From Thermocladium sp. UBA166 (GTDB lineage: Archaea; Thermoproteota; Thermoprotei; Thermoproteales; Thermocladiaceae), in the NCBI GenBank assembly GCA_002508315.1, contig DAHE01000030.1, positions 1 to 27,212 of the forward strand: a DNA stretch of 27,212 nt, written 5' to 3'. The notes beneath the pieces were generated by a model, which had not been told where the DNA came from, did not search any database, and saw nothing but the letters and a program-made list of their open reading frames with translations. The first letter of the stretch is position 1. Each line of letters begins with the position of its first letter. Below are positions 16,025 through 22,976 of the stretch, in pieces. The translations under genes were made by a program, and so were the position numbers.

Positions 16025-17353
16025 TTACTGCTTTATGAACCTACCCAAGCGCCTCTGGCTTCTCTTTAATTCGCCCACCATTTTTCTCATTAACTCATAT
16101 TGTCGAATCAATTCACGCACGTCCTTCGGAGTGGTCCCCGAACCTAGGGCTATCCTCTTTATCCTGGATGCATCAAGCATGCTTGGATCTATCAATTCCT
16201 CCCTGGTCATAGATCGCATCACCGCCAGCCAACGCTTCATCCTAAGCTGAGCATCCTCCAATTGATCGTCGTTAAGGCTTCTCATGGGGGCCGGCAGCAT
16301 AGTCATGGGAAGCATCTGTAAGAGCTTGCTTAATGGCCCTAGCTTCGTCATGGATTCCAACTGCTTCATAAACGTGAGCATATTGAACTTACCTTCACTT
16401 AACTCCATTAATACTTGGTCCTCTTCCTCTATGGACTTCATTCTCTCCATTAATTCCTCGAGGTTACCCATGCCGAGCAGCCTTTGGACGAATTTCTTAG
16501 CATTGAATAGCTCCACATCCTCCAAATACTCACCGCTGCCCACGAATTTTATCTTGGCGCCAGTCCTTACCACCGAGGTCAATGCGCCGCCGCCCCGCGA
16601 CGTGCTATCCATCTTGGTCAAGAAAATAGAACTTATTGGCACGTTCCTACTGAATGCCTCAGCTTGAGTCGCGGCCTGCTTTCCCATGGTCGAGTCTATC
16701 ACTAGTACCACCTCATCGGGCGTCACGGCATTATATATCTCCTTTATCTCCTCCATCAATTCCTCTTCATTTCTATGCCTACCGGCGGTGTCTATTATTA
16801 TCAAATCGACCTTCTCCTTTCTCATCCTATCAAGGCCCTTCAAGGCTATCTCCACGGCGTTCTTGGAGTTGGGATCTATGTGGTATGGAATATTCAATTT
16901 CTCAGCCAATTGCCTCAATTGATCATGTGCCCCCGGTCTCACCGTATCCGTTTCTATTAATCCAACCCTATACCCCTTCCTGGAAAACCAGTAGGCAATC
17001 TTTCCAGCAGATGTTGTCTTGCCACTTCCTTCGGTGCCCACCAGCAGTATTATGTATGGCCGCTTGGCCAACTCCACCTTAGCCTCCGCTCCTCCTCCCA
17101 TAATGGATATCAATTTGTTATAGATCAAGTAAAGCAGGTAGTCCTTACTGGATATGCCGGAGGGCGGCTCCTCCTTTCGATACTCTTCCTCTATGGACTT
17201 GGTAAGTTCATAAACCAACTTAACATCAACATCAGCTTTCAACAATGCCCTCTGCAAGTCCTTCAATACTTCCTTAAGCGTCTCCTCATCTATATGACTT
17301 GCCCCCCTTATTTTATCGACTAACTTGCTAAGCGAATCCGTCAAGTCCTTCAT
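16025..17353 (-). CDS. srp54: Signal recognition particle 54 kDa GTPase
   Basis: Binds signal sequences on the ribosome together with 7S RNA and docks with FtsY at the membrane. N domain about 1-95; G domain with G1 VGTEGSGKTTSAGK (about 105-118), G2-region DTVRPGAHDQL (normally DTYRPAA), G3 DTAGRH, G4 TKMDSTSRGGG (normally TKLD) and G5 VGSGE. The methionine-rich M domain follows from about 300, including the RNA-binding helix SGTTPKDVRELIRQYELMRKM. I use the ATG at 17353; a TTG codon just before it would give one more residue. It starts 12 nt after the KaiC-like gene's stop and ends directly against trmY. The G2 region and G4 variants are conservative and do not suggest inactivity. Confidence 0.97.
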   Translation of the reverse strand: MKDLTDSLSKLVDKIRGASHIDEETLKEVLKDLQRALLKADVDVKLVYELTKSIEEEYRKEEPPSGISSKDYLLYLIYNKLISIMGGGAEAKVELAKRPYIILLVGTEGSGKTTSAGKIAYWFSRKGYRVGLIETDTVRPGAHDQLRQLAEKLNIPYHIDPNSKNAVEIALKGLDRMRKEKVDLIIIDTAGRHRNEEELMEEIKEIYNAVTPDEVVLVIDSTMGKQAATQAEAFSRNVPISSIFLTKMDSTSRGGGALTSVVRTGAKIKFVGSGEYLEDVELFNAKKFVQRLLGMGNLEELMERMKSIEEEDQVLMELSEGKFNMLTFMKQLESMTKLGPLSKLLQMLPMTMLPAPMRSLNDDQLEDAQLRMKRWLAVMRSMTREELIDPSMLDASRIKRIALGSGTTPKDVRELIRQYELMRKMVGELKRSQRRLGRFIKQ

Positions 17354-17365
17354 CAAAATCGCCCA

Positions 17366-18298
17366 TTAATACGCTTGCTCGTATTGAGGCTGGTACTGGG
17401 CTGCCAAGACTTGGGATAGCTTGCCCCTTATTAAGATTCCATATGGTTCATATATATCAAAGGCCAATTTTATGGGTTGAACCCTCATCCACCTCATCTT
17501 CCTTATATACATGACCCTGTATATCTCATGGGTTCTCTCGTCCTCATATAGATGCATTATTATAACGCCGCTTGCTAAGTACTCCTCCACCCCAAACCTG
17601 CTTATCTTTGTGGTTTCCCCGGTTGGTATTTCCGATGTTATCAGCGTAGTGACGTCCTTCAACTTCTTCAAATTAAATACTAATTCCCGCATGTACTCCC
17701 TTATCCAAAGCACATCTTGATGGCTTGTTATCAACAATGGAGCAATGGGATCTATCACCACCCGCTGTGCACCATACTTCCTAACGGTCTCCACCAATAT
17801 CTTGGCTATGTTCTTGGGATCTATGGATAGCTTATCATCGCTGGCATAAAGCCTGAAATGCGTCCTGAAATCATGCATGACCAGTTTGTTCTGCTGCTCA
17901 TAAGGCTCCAAATTCCAACCCAATGCATCCTGAACGCCTCGCTTGACATCCTCGCTCGGCTCATCCACGGTTATGTATATTCCAGTCTCGCCCATCTCGG
18001 CACCTGTCTTCAAGAACTGTAAACTAAAAATGGTCTTGCCCATTCCAGCCTCCCCCGCCACCAAGTAAACTTCTCCCTTCTTTAATCCGCCTTGCAATAT
18101 GTATGTATCCAAGTATTGAATGCCCGTGGGTGTTCTATCGGTATATGGGCTATAGCTATACATTGTGGATGCGTAGGGATCATAATAATTATTACCGTAG
18201 TAGTTACTGTCATAATAAGTTGGCTGAGCAGATGGGGCAGTGGAATAATCATACCCATTCCCATTATCCTGAGACGCACGTAAACTCCTTACATTCAT
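17366..18298 (-). CDS. KaiC-like RecA-superfamily ATPase with tyrosine-rich N-terminal tail
   Basis: A single-domain KaiC/GvpD-type ATPase of 310 aa. Crenarchaeal relatives are poorly characterised; some are phospho-regulated or connected to signalling and motility. Walker A GEAGMGKT is at 82-89, the acidic TVDEPSEDV at about 110-118 takes the catalytic Glu position, and Walker B VVIDPIAPLLI is at about 180-190. SEIPTGETTKISRFGVEEYLASGVI resembles the KaiC C-terminal core. Residues 1-55 are a low-complexity tail with about 12 Tyr plus many Asn, Ser, Pro and Asp; the C-terminus (LAAQYQPQYEQAY) is also Tyr/Gln-rich. A TATA-like GTATAAAAAGG (complement, 18322-18332) is about 29 bp upstream, making this the first gene of the SRP54-trmY operon. 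Placement with SRP54 suggests a role at the membrane or in translation, which is inference. Confidence 0.88.
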   Translation of the reverse strand: MNVRSLRASQDNGNGYDYSTAPSAQPTYYDSNYYGNNYYDPYASTMYSYSPYTDRTPTGIQYLDTYILQGGLKKGEVYLVAGEAGMGKTIFSLQFLKTGAEMGETGIYITVDEPSEDVKRGVQDALGWNLEPYEQQNKLVMHDFRTHFRLYASDDKLSIDPKNIAKILVETVRKYGAQRVVIDPIAPLLITSHQDVLWIREYMRELVFNLKKLKDVTTLITSEIPTGETTKISRFGVEEYLASGVIIMHLYEDERTHEIYRVMYIRKMRWMRVQPIKLAFDIYEPYGILIRGKLSQVLAAQYQPQYEQAY

Positions 18299-18364
18299 TT
18301 AGGTCTAATTCGAATATAATACCTTTTTATACTTATCCGGAATTGTTTATCACAGAATTGAAAT

Positions 18365-18760
18365 TTAGTAAGAGGGGAATTCAGAAGACGCGCCTGCGCT
18401 GGTGGATTCCATTTTCTTCAATATATCATGGACTTCCTTGATCGTCGCGCTGAGCTTCTTGTCAGTGTTAACCTCGTCTAACTCTAGGCAATTATTGAAG
18501 AAGGAATCTACCAACTTATCTAGCATATCCTTGGGAACCGCAGTTAATGCAGTCTTATATAAGTTGGGCAGTTCATTTTTTATGAAGGATATCAGATCAT
18601 CCACCGATTTCCATGAGTCCTCGCTATTCTTTATCGAGTCTACAAATACATCTATGGCGTATCTCTTGTCTGTATCGAGCTTTTTGAAGTCAATAGACGC
18701 ATATGCCCTATTCAAGCAAAACCTGACAAACCTATACAGCACTGGATTTACCTTGCTCAT
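18365..18760 (-). CDS. Small helical protein of unknown function
   Basis: A 131-residue, mainly alpha-helical, charged protein with no signal peptide or membrane segment. Helices are suggested at about 8-20, 30-45, 52-68, 75-95 and 100-118; the last 12 residues are Ser/Ala-rich and probably disordered. Two Cys (in RFCLNR and NNCLEL) are too far apart for a clear metal site. I do not recognise a family. I place the start at ATG 18760 (MSKVNPVLYR), since the codon before it is TTG. A TATA-like AATAATAAGG (complement, 18781-18790) lies about 26 bp upstream. It is transcribed divergently from the DUF1641-like gene, with about 175 bp between them. Its coding status rests on the promoter and its amphipathic composition. 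Confidence 0.65.
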   Translation of the reverse strand: MSKVNPVLYRFVRFCLNRAYASIDFKKLDTDKRYAIDVFVDSIKNSEDSWKSVDDLISFIKNELPNLYKTALTAVPKDMLDKLVDSFFNNCLELDEVNTDKKLSATIKEVHDILKKMESTSAGASSEFPSY

Positions 18761-18935
18761 CAAACGAACAATAGAACCTCCCCTTATTATTCCTTTCCAA
18801 CATGATAAACAAAGAACGGCGAGCCCCGCCTCTCAAGGCTTAAATCAGAAGTCCGCACCACAGCCCTCGTCCCACGCTTTATAATCGCCCTATAGGAAGA
18901 CAACTTTATTAAAATCAAAGAGGAGATCCAGATTC

Positions 18936-19337
18936 ATGCCCAGCGATGAGGAGACCAAGGAGATAATGGAGTTATTGAGGTCCATAAACGATAAATTAAA
19001 CGCGTCTGGAATAGGTTTGCTGGCAGAAGCTGATGCCTCCGCTAAATTCGAGGAGTTATTGAAGCTATTGATGGAGCCCAAGGTAATAGATTTAATCCAT
19101 AAGGCGACTCAATTACTGGATGCGTTAAGTAAGGTAAATCCAACCACCATAATTTTATTATCAACCTTGATAGGCTGCATCTCTCCATCGCTGGATATCG
19201 ACGCAATAGCCAATGCGCCGAAAGCCACGTTATCGGATTTGATCAATCAATTAAATGAGGAAGATACGCAACGAATGATTGGTTTATTGATCAATATAAT
19301 TAAGCAAACATCAACTTGCATGAAAGCCATACAATAA
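18936..19337 (+). CDS. DUF1641-like small helical protein
   Basis: A 133-residue soluble helical protein. The sequence KFEELLKLLMEPKVIDLIHKATQLLDALSKV, followed by a hydrophobic LLSTLIGCISPSL and a C-terminal QRMIGLLINIIKQ, recalls the DUF1641 family. In many archaea and bacteria those proteins are encoded near formate dehydrogenase, oxidoreductase or sulfur-metabolism genes; their biochemical role is not established. None of those partners is visible here. The assignment is from pattern recall and moderate in certainty. A TATA-like CTTTATTAAAA at 18904-18914 stands about 28 bp before the ATG, and an AGAGGAG sequence lies between. The gene is monocistronic, followed by 480 bp without an intact gene. 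Confidence 0.7.
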   Translation: MPSDEETKEIMELLRSINDKLNASGIGLLAEADASAKFEELLKLLMEPKVIDLIHKATQLLDALSKVNPTTIILLSTLIGCISPSLDIDAIANAPKATLSDLINQLNEEDTQRMIGLLINIIKQTSTCMKAIQ

Positions 19338-19420
19338 TGAGGACGATCATCTCTTCTCGGTAACCAAATATTGATCTCATTCTGTGCTTCATGAGGGCCC
19401 TAATTCAGCTAGGCCCTAGC

Positions 19421-19600
19421 ATCTGACCCCTTCCCCGCTCTGAAGGGCTCCCGAGATCCTAAGAGTTACACCTCCTTTCCTTAATCACTACTCCATTATT
19501 GATTGAGAGGTCTATTAGGAGAACCATGAACGCCCAGGCATTAAACAAAGGAACGACGAACCTCACCCTCGGGACTGGGGAGCGGTGATTTCTATTGATT
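19421..19600 (-). mobile_element. Relic of a TnpB (IS605/IS1341-type) element, 3' end
   Basis: Read on the minus strand, a segment translating as NAWAFMVLLIDLSINNGVVIKERRCNS runs into the hairpin-like block GGGAGCCCTTCAGAG / CGGGGAAGGGGTCAG (complement of 19423-19452). Archaeal TnpB elements commonly end with a G/C-rich hairpin of the type CCCTTnAGGGCGGGG followed by GGTCAG. That terminal block is the 3' end of the omega-RNA, overlapping the TnpB C-terminal codons. Here only this tail exists and it contains a stop, so any tnpB is lost. The match is from memory, not a search. Confidence 0.45.
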
Positions 19601-19659
19601 AGTCGCTTCAGGGTAAGGAGTGGATAGTTTTGTATAGACTTGGGTCTGTTCAGGGAGGA

Positions 19660-19740
19660 GTGAACTACCCGCCCTGCGGGCGGCGCTTCTCTATTCAGGC
19701 TATGCTCGTCTCTATGCATTGAATACTTCTTAGGCACTCC
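19660..19740 (-). mobile_element. Second TnpB-element right-end relic (omega-RNA 3' end-like)
   Basis: On the minus strand GAGAAGCGCC is followed by a perfect hairpin CCGCCC-GCA-GGGCGG (complement of 19669-19683) and ends GGGTAGTTCAC (complement of 19660-19670). The same GGG-TAGTTCAC terminus closes the element at 26999-27119, and the GAAGC-CC-GCC spacing is shared. GTAGTTCAC next to a G/C hairpin is a recurring end of crenarchaeal IS605-group elements and their omega-RNAs. The upstream minus-strand frame reads EHSLNREAPPAGRVVHSS, as TnpB tails do. No TnpB catalytic motif is nearby. Confidence 0.5.
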
Positions 19741-19787
19741 GAATAATAATAACTGAGGAATCTTATTCTTTGCCTAGCCTGGGTAGC

Positions 19788-19819
19788 TTTATAAGAAGTA
19801 TACGTATAGTATACGTATA
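19788..19819 (+). promoter_or_regulatory. UPF0179 promoter with tandem palindromic repeat at the transcription start
   Basis: The TATA-like CTTTATAAG (19787-19795) is followed by GTATACGTATA twice in direct tandem (19798-19808 and 19809-19819). The second copy ends on the A of the start codon. Each unit contains the 10-bp palindrome TATACGTATA. The position between TATA and start fits a repressor operator that would block RNA polymerase. The repeat is seen; repression is inferred. Confidence 0.55.
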
Positions 19820-20268
19820 TGGATTATGATAGGACGAGAATAACGTTGATAGGCAAAGAACAGGCAGTTGTAGGCAGCTCGTTCAAGGTATTCGGCATAC
19901 CTGATGAGTGTCATAGATGTAAATTGTATGATATATGCATGGGGAGATTGAGACCGGGTAGATCGTATAGGATAATTGATGTAAAGCCGCTTAGTCTTCC
20001 CTCACCATTCAAATGCTTATTGACCGGAGATAATATGGTGCCGGTAGCGGTAGTGGAGGATCCCATAATAGTTCCCCTGAAGCTGAGATACGTGGTGGAG
20101 GGCATGATCGTTACTTATGATTTAACCGCTTGCAATTGCCCTGGTGTAAAATGCCCCGATTCATCTGCGTTATCTCAGGGAACTAAGGTTAAGGTAATGG
20201 AAATTCTATCGACGAGGGATTGCAATGGATCCAAGATATTCATGGCAAAGGTACTCCCAATGGACTAA
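19819..20268 (+). CDS. UPF0179 family Cys-rich protein
   Basis: A 149-residue soluble protein of a conserved archaeal family with no established function. The opening ITLIGKEQAVVGSSFKVFG, the cluster DECHRCKLYDICMGRLRPGRSYRI (Cys 31, 34 and 40) and a later CNCPGVKCPDSS segment are the family hallmarks. The Cys groups could bind zinc or an Fe-S cluster. Length is normal for the family. The ATG at 19819 is fixed by the TATA box about 28 bp upstream and lies at the end of a tandem palindromic repeat. The gene is monocistronic and convergent with the TrmB-type regulator, 56 bp away. Confidence 0.88.
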   Translation: MDYDRTRITLIGKEQAVVGSSFKVFGIPDECHRCKLYDICMGRLRPGRSYRIIDVKPLSLPSPFKCLLTGDNMVPVAVVEDPIIVPLKLRYVVEGMIVTYDLTACNCPGVKCPDSSALSQGTKVKVMEILSTRDCNGSKIFMAKVLPMD

Positions 20269-20324
20269 TATGGTAATGGAGGATTGATAGGGATGAACTC
20301 AAATTTATTTGCTGAACTAATGGC

Positions 20325-21068
20325 TCACGTAATCGATATCGGCATTGCATCCTTCCAAAGTGAATTGAAGTACGTCTTAGCTATGTCCAGAAGATAATCT
20401 TGGATCGAATACAGGGTTAAATATGAGTTGTCGTACTTGACCGCTAGAACCACGCCGTCTCCTATTATGCCTGCACCGAACATGTTTTTACGAGTTCTCG
20501 ACACAATCCTTGGCGGTAGTCTTTTTGCGCGATCTATTAGATCCTCCGTTACCAATAGTCGCACCTCGCTATCCCTGGATACATTATCAATGATTGCTAT
20601 TGCTTCGTTATCCAATAGATCGGCGTAGGGAATAGCGACATCTATGGATGGAGCATTTAATGCCTTCCACATAAGCTGCCTTGTGCTCTCCAATCCCTTT
20701 ACAATGAAGAAGACATCGCTTTGCGCCATTACCCTGCTCGGATTGTTTGATTCATATATTAATTGAAGCGAGTCTATCAACGGCCTCGTGGATTCTATGT
20801 AATTATTCAATTTCTCAGTTATAGTAGAGAAAACCTCCCGGGGGGGTTTCGCCACGAACTTGAGCGGTCTTCCTTGCTCGGAGTACACAACCCCGTCCCT
20901 GATCAAGCTGGAGAGGACAGTATATACCTTAGAGGATGGAATCCCAGCAAGCCTGGCAACTTCCTTGGCGGGCAAGGGACCATGTTCCACCAAAGCCATA
21001 TATGCTTTCAATTGATATGATGAGTATCCTATCATCCGTGCCAGTCTCTTTAGCTCATCGTAGCTCAT
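20325..21068 (-). CDS. TrmB-family transcriptional regulator
   Basis: An archaeal winged-helix regulator. An N-terminal HTH domain (about 10-75) has the TrmB sequence pattern GYSSYQLKAYMALVEHGPLPAKEVARLAGIPSSKVYTVLSSL, then GVVYSEQGRPLKFVAKPP. A predicted linker helix (about 80-105) and a C-terminal effector-like domain (about 110-247) follow. I chose ATG 21068 (MSYDELKRL), because the ATG at 21110 lies upstream of the TATA box (complement of 21091-21098), whereas 21068 is about 26 bp downstream of it. Length is 247 aa. It is divergent from the Tes gene with overlapping TATA boxes, so it is a good candidate to control Tes and itself. Classic TrmB proteins sense sugars; the effector here is unknown. 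Confidence 0.9.
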   Translation of the reverse strand: MSYDELKRLARMIGYSSYQLKAYMALVEHGPLPAKEVARLAGIPSSKVYTVLSSLIRDGVVYSEQGRPLKFVAKPPREVFSTITEKLNNYIESTRPLIDSLQLIYESNNPSRVMAQSDVFFIVKGLESTRQLMWKALNAPSIDVAIPYADLLDNEAIAIIDNVSRDSEVRLLVTEDLIDRAKRLPPRIVSRTRKNMFGAGIIGDGVVLAVKYDNSYLTLYSIQDYLLDIAKTYFNSLWKDAMPISIT

Positions 21069-21071
21069 ACA

Positions 21072-21106
21072 ACTGAGAGTATCAGTAGGGTATAAAGTTT
21101 TTAAGT
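21072..21106. promoter_or_regulatory. Overlapping divergent promoters of the TrmB-type regulator and tes, with inverted repeat
   Basis: TATAAAGTTTTTAA (21091-21104) supplies the TATA box for both genes: the complement of 21091-21098 for the regulator and about 21097-21107 for tes. Each lies about 26 bp from its start codon. ACTGA-GAGTA-TCAGT (21072-21086) is a perfect 5-bp inverted repeat with a 5-nt spacer, placed at the regulator's own transcription start. Binding there would give autoregulation and could affect tes. Confidence 0.6.
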
Positions 21107-21127
21107 GCATCGCTCACTATCGATTTA

Positions 21128-22840
21128 ATGACGGAAACAACAACCGTGGTTAAGGCGACTGAGGAAACCACCACTAAGCTAGTGGACATATCTAGGTTCA
21201 AGATGCCGGAGGGCTATAAGAGAATACTCTTCAACGAGAAGATGCAGGAGAACTGGAAGAAGCAATTCAAGCTGCCCCAAGGAGTTCGCGTAATAAAGAC
21301 AAGCACATCCGTTTGTCCGGTATGCAACAGGCAACTACCAATGGTGGTCTACGAAGAGAACAACGCTATCTGGCTCCAGAAGACGTGCCCCGAGCATGGA
21401 ACCTTCACGGATATGTACTGGGGAGACGCCGAGATGTATTACTACTTCTTGCAGTGGGATAACCCTGATTACATAGGAAAGGGAGTTGCTAACCCCAACA
21501 CGACCCTCGATTATTATGAGGAGGCAGGCGGCTGCCCCTTTGGATGCGGCCTTTGCCCTGTCCACAAGACTAACACCGCCTTGGCAATAATAGATGTGAC
21601 CAATAGATGCAACATGAAATGCCCAGTGTGCTTTGCGAATGCGTTTGCGGCAGGCTACGTGTATGAGCCAAGCCTAGAGCAAATAGAGTACATGATGAGG
21701 ACGTTGAGGAACGAGAAGCCATGGGCTCCAAATGCCTTGCAGTTGAGCGGCGGGGAGCCCACCATCAGAAACGACTTACCGGAAATAGTCAGCATGGCCA
21801 AGAAGCTGGGATTCGATCATGTTGAGGTCAACACGAATGGGATAAGGGTCGCCAATGAGCCTGACTTCTACAAGAAGCTACTGGATGCCGGTGTATCTAC
21901 CCTCTACTTGCAGTTCGATACGATAAATCCAACCAACAAGGGCGTGTGGAGGCATAGATTGTATGATCCGAAGGCCTATGCCGCGTTGAAGAACAAGGTG
22001 ATAGAGAATGCGAGGAAGTTGAACCACCACTCCATAGTGCTGGTAGTAACCATGGCTAAGAACTACAATGAAAAGGATATAGGGGAGATATTGGACTTTG
22101 CCATAAAGAACAGGGATGTAGTTAGATGGATAAATGTTCAACCCGTTTCCTTCTCGGGAAGAGCTAAGACAGATTATAGCAAGGAGGAGCTCAGGAACTT
22201 CAGGATAACGATTCCCGACGTCATAATAGAAGTGGAGAAGCAGACTGGAGGAAAGATAAACAGGTGGGATTGGCGCCCCGTTAATTGGCCGGTGGCGCTG
22301 GGCAAGATGATGGAGGTACTCACGGGAAAGCCGAAGCCCTTGTTCACCAACAACCCCGTGTGCGGTGCCTCTACATTCATATACTATGATGAGGATAAGG
22401 ACGATATAGTGCCGATCACCAAGCTAGTCGACGTTGATGCGTTCGAGAAAGATATATGGGATATATACAATACCGCAGCTAAGGGCGGCGTCTGGGCTCA
22501 AGTCGGTAAGGTTAAGACGCTGAAGCTGCTCAGGCACGTTAAGCACAAGGCAGTTAAGGACTTGCTTCAAGACGTATTGATATCCAAGAGCTACGAGTCC
22601 TTGGGCAAATTCATGATGAATGTGGTCGGGCTTGGCATAATGCACTTCATGGACACCATGAACTTCGACGTACAGAGAATACAGAGATGCGATATCCACT
22701 ACGCGGAGCCGGATGGCAGGATAGTGCCGTTCTGCACGCTGAACAACTTCCACAGGGAGAAGATAGAGCACTCATTCAAGGTGGACTCCAAGGAATGGCT
22801 GAGGCTGCATCCAGGCAAGTTCCTCAGCGGCTTCGCGTAA
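21128..22840 (+). CDS. tes: Radical SAM tetraether lipid synthase (Tes-like)
   Basis: Tes joins the phytanyl ends of two archaeol lipids to form membrane-spanning tetraethers (GDGT). The 570-aa protein has an N-terminal Cys site (C63, C66, C87; rubredoxin-like CPVC...CPEHG). A block GGCPFGCGLCPVHK (C136, C140, C143) precedes the radical SAM motif CNMKCPVC (C161, C165, C168). SGGEP (207-211) and a C-terminal part with further Cys (NPVCGAST, QRCDIHY, VPFCTLNN) follow. This arrangement, with ALAIIDVTNRCNMKCPVCFANA and the GYVYEPS segment, is that of the MJ0619/Tes family. The ATG is about 26 bp after a TATA box shared divergently with a TrmB-type regulator. Related radical SAM proteins exist, so Tes is probable rather than proven. 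A pyrimidine-rich tract follows the stop. Confidence 0.92.
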   Translation: MTETTTVVKATEETTTKLVDISRFKMPEGYKRILFNEKMQENWKKQFKLPQGVRVIKTSTSVCPVCNRQLPMVVYEENNAIWLQKTCPEHGTFTDMYWGDAEMYYYFLQWDNPDYIGKGVANPNTTLDYYEEAGGCPFGCGLCPVHKTNTALAIIDVTNRCNMKCPVCFANAFAAGYVYEPSLEQIEYMMRTLRNEKPWAPNALQLSGGEPTIRNDLPEIVSMAKKLGFDHVEVNTNGIRVANEPDFYKKLLDAGVSTLYLQFDTINPTNKGVWRHRLYDPKAYAALKNKVIENARKLNHHSIVLVVTMAKNYNEKDIGEILDFAIKNRDVVRWINVQPVSFSGRAKTDYSKEELRNFRITIPDVIIEVEKQTGGKINRWDWRPVNWPVALGKMMEVLTGKPKPLFTNNPVCGASTFIYYDEDKDDIVPITKLVDVDAFEKDIWDIYNTAAKGGVWAQVGKVKTLKLLRHVKHKAVKDLLQDVLISKSYESLGKFMMNVVGLGIMHFMDTMNFDVQRIQRCDIHYAEPDGRIVPFCTLNNFHREKIEHSFKVDSKEWLRLHPGKFLSGFA

Positions 22841-22848
22841 TTCGAGTC

Positions 22849-22866
22849 TCTCTTTCCTCTCTTTAT
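22849..22866 (+). terminator. Pyrimidine-rich terminator after tes
   Basis: TCTCTTTCCTCTCTTTAT begins 8 bp after the stop codon. Archaeal RNA polymerase commonly stops at such T-rich tracts without a hairpin. None is needed here and none is seen. Confidence 0.5.
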
Positions 22867-22976
22867 TCTGCACAACAATAAATAAATTTCTCTTGGTTTT
22901 CCCGCATTGATAAGCAACCCATCATGAGTATCATGGCAAAGGCAAGTTTATAATGGGACTTACCTGGATTAGGTAG

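Larger units (their letters stand above)
19338..19818. other. 481-bp stretch without an intact gene: hairpins and mobile-element relics
   Basis: Right after the DUF1641-like gene there is an imperfect hairpin built on AGGGCC (19394-19399) and GGCCCT (19412-19417). Two minus-strand segments resembling TnpB-element right ends follow (listed separately), then the UPF0179 promoter. One long minus-strand frame (19459-19737) crosses both relics. I regard it as decayed element sequence rather than a working gene. Confidence 0.6.

Noticed and set aside
16654..17082. 142-codon open frame opposite srp54
   Set aside because: It is a shadow of a strongly conserved gene, with Ser/Pro/Arg-rich composition and no family resemblance.
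18810..18850. G/C-rich segment GAGCCCCGCCTCTCAAGGC in the spacer between the two small helical genes, faintly like a TnpB right end
   Set aside because: Only a short hairpin is present and the characteristic terminus (GGTCAG or GTAGTTCAC) is missing or too degraded to claim.
18402..18884. 160-codon open frame on the plus strand opposite the small helical protein
   Set aside because: It has no promoter at the right distance and mirrors the coding composition of the minus-strand gene, which has a well-placed TATA box.
19459..19737. 92-codon minus-strand frame in the 481-bp gap
   Set aside because: It crosses two element-end hairpins and has no promoter; better explained as decayed TnpB tail sequence than as a functional gene.
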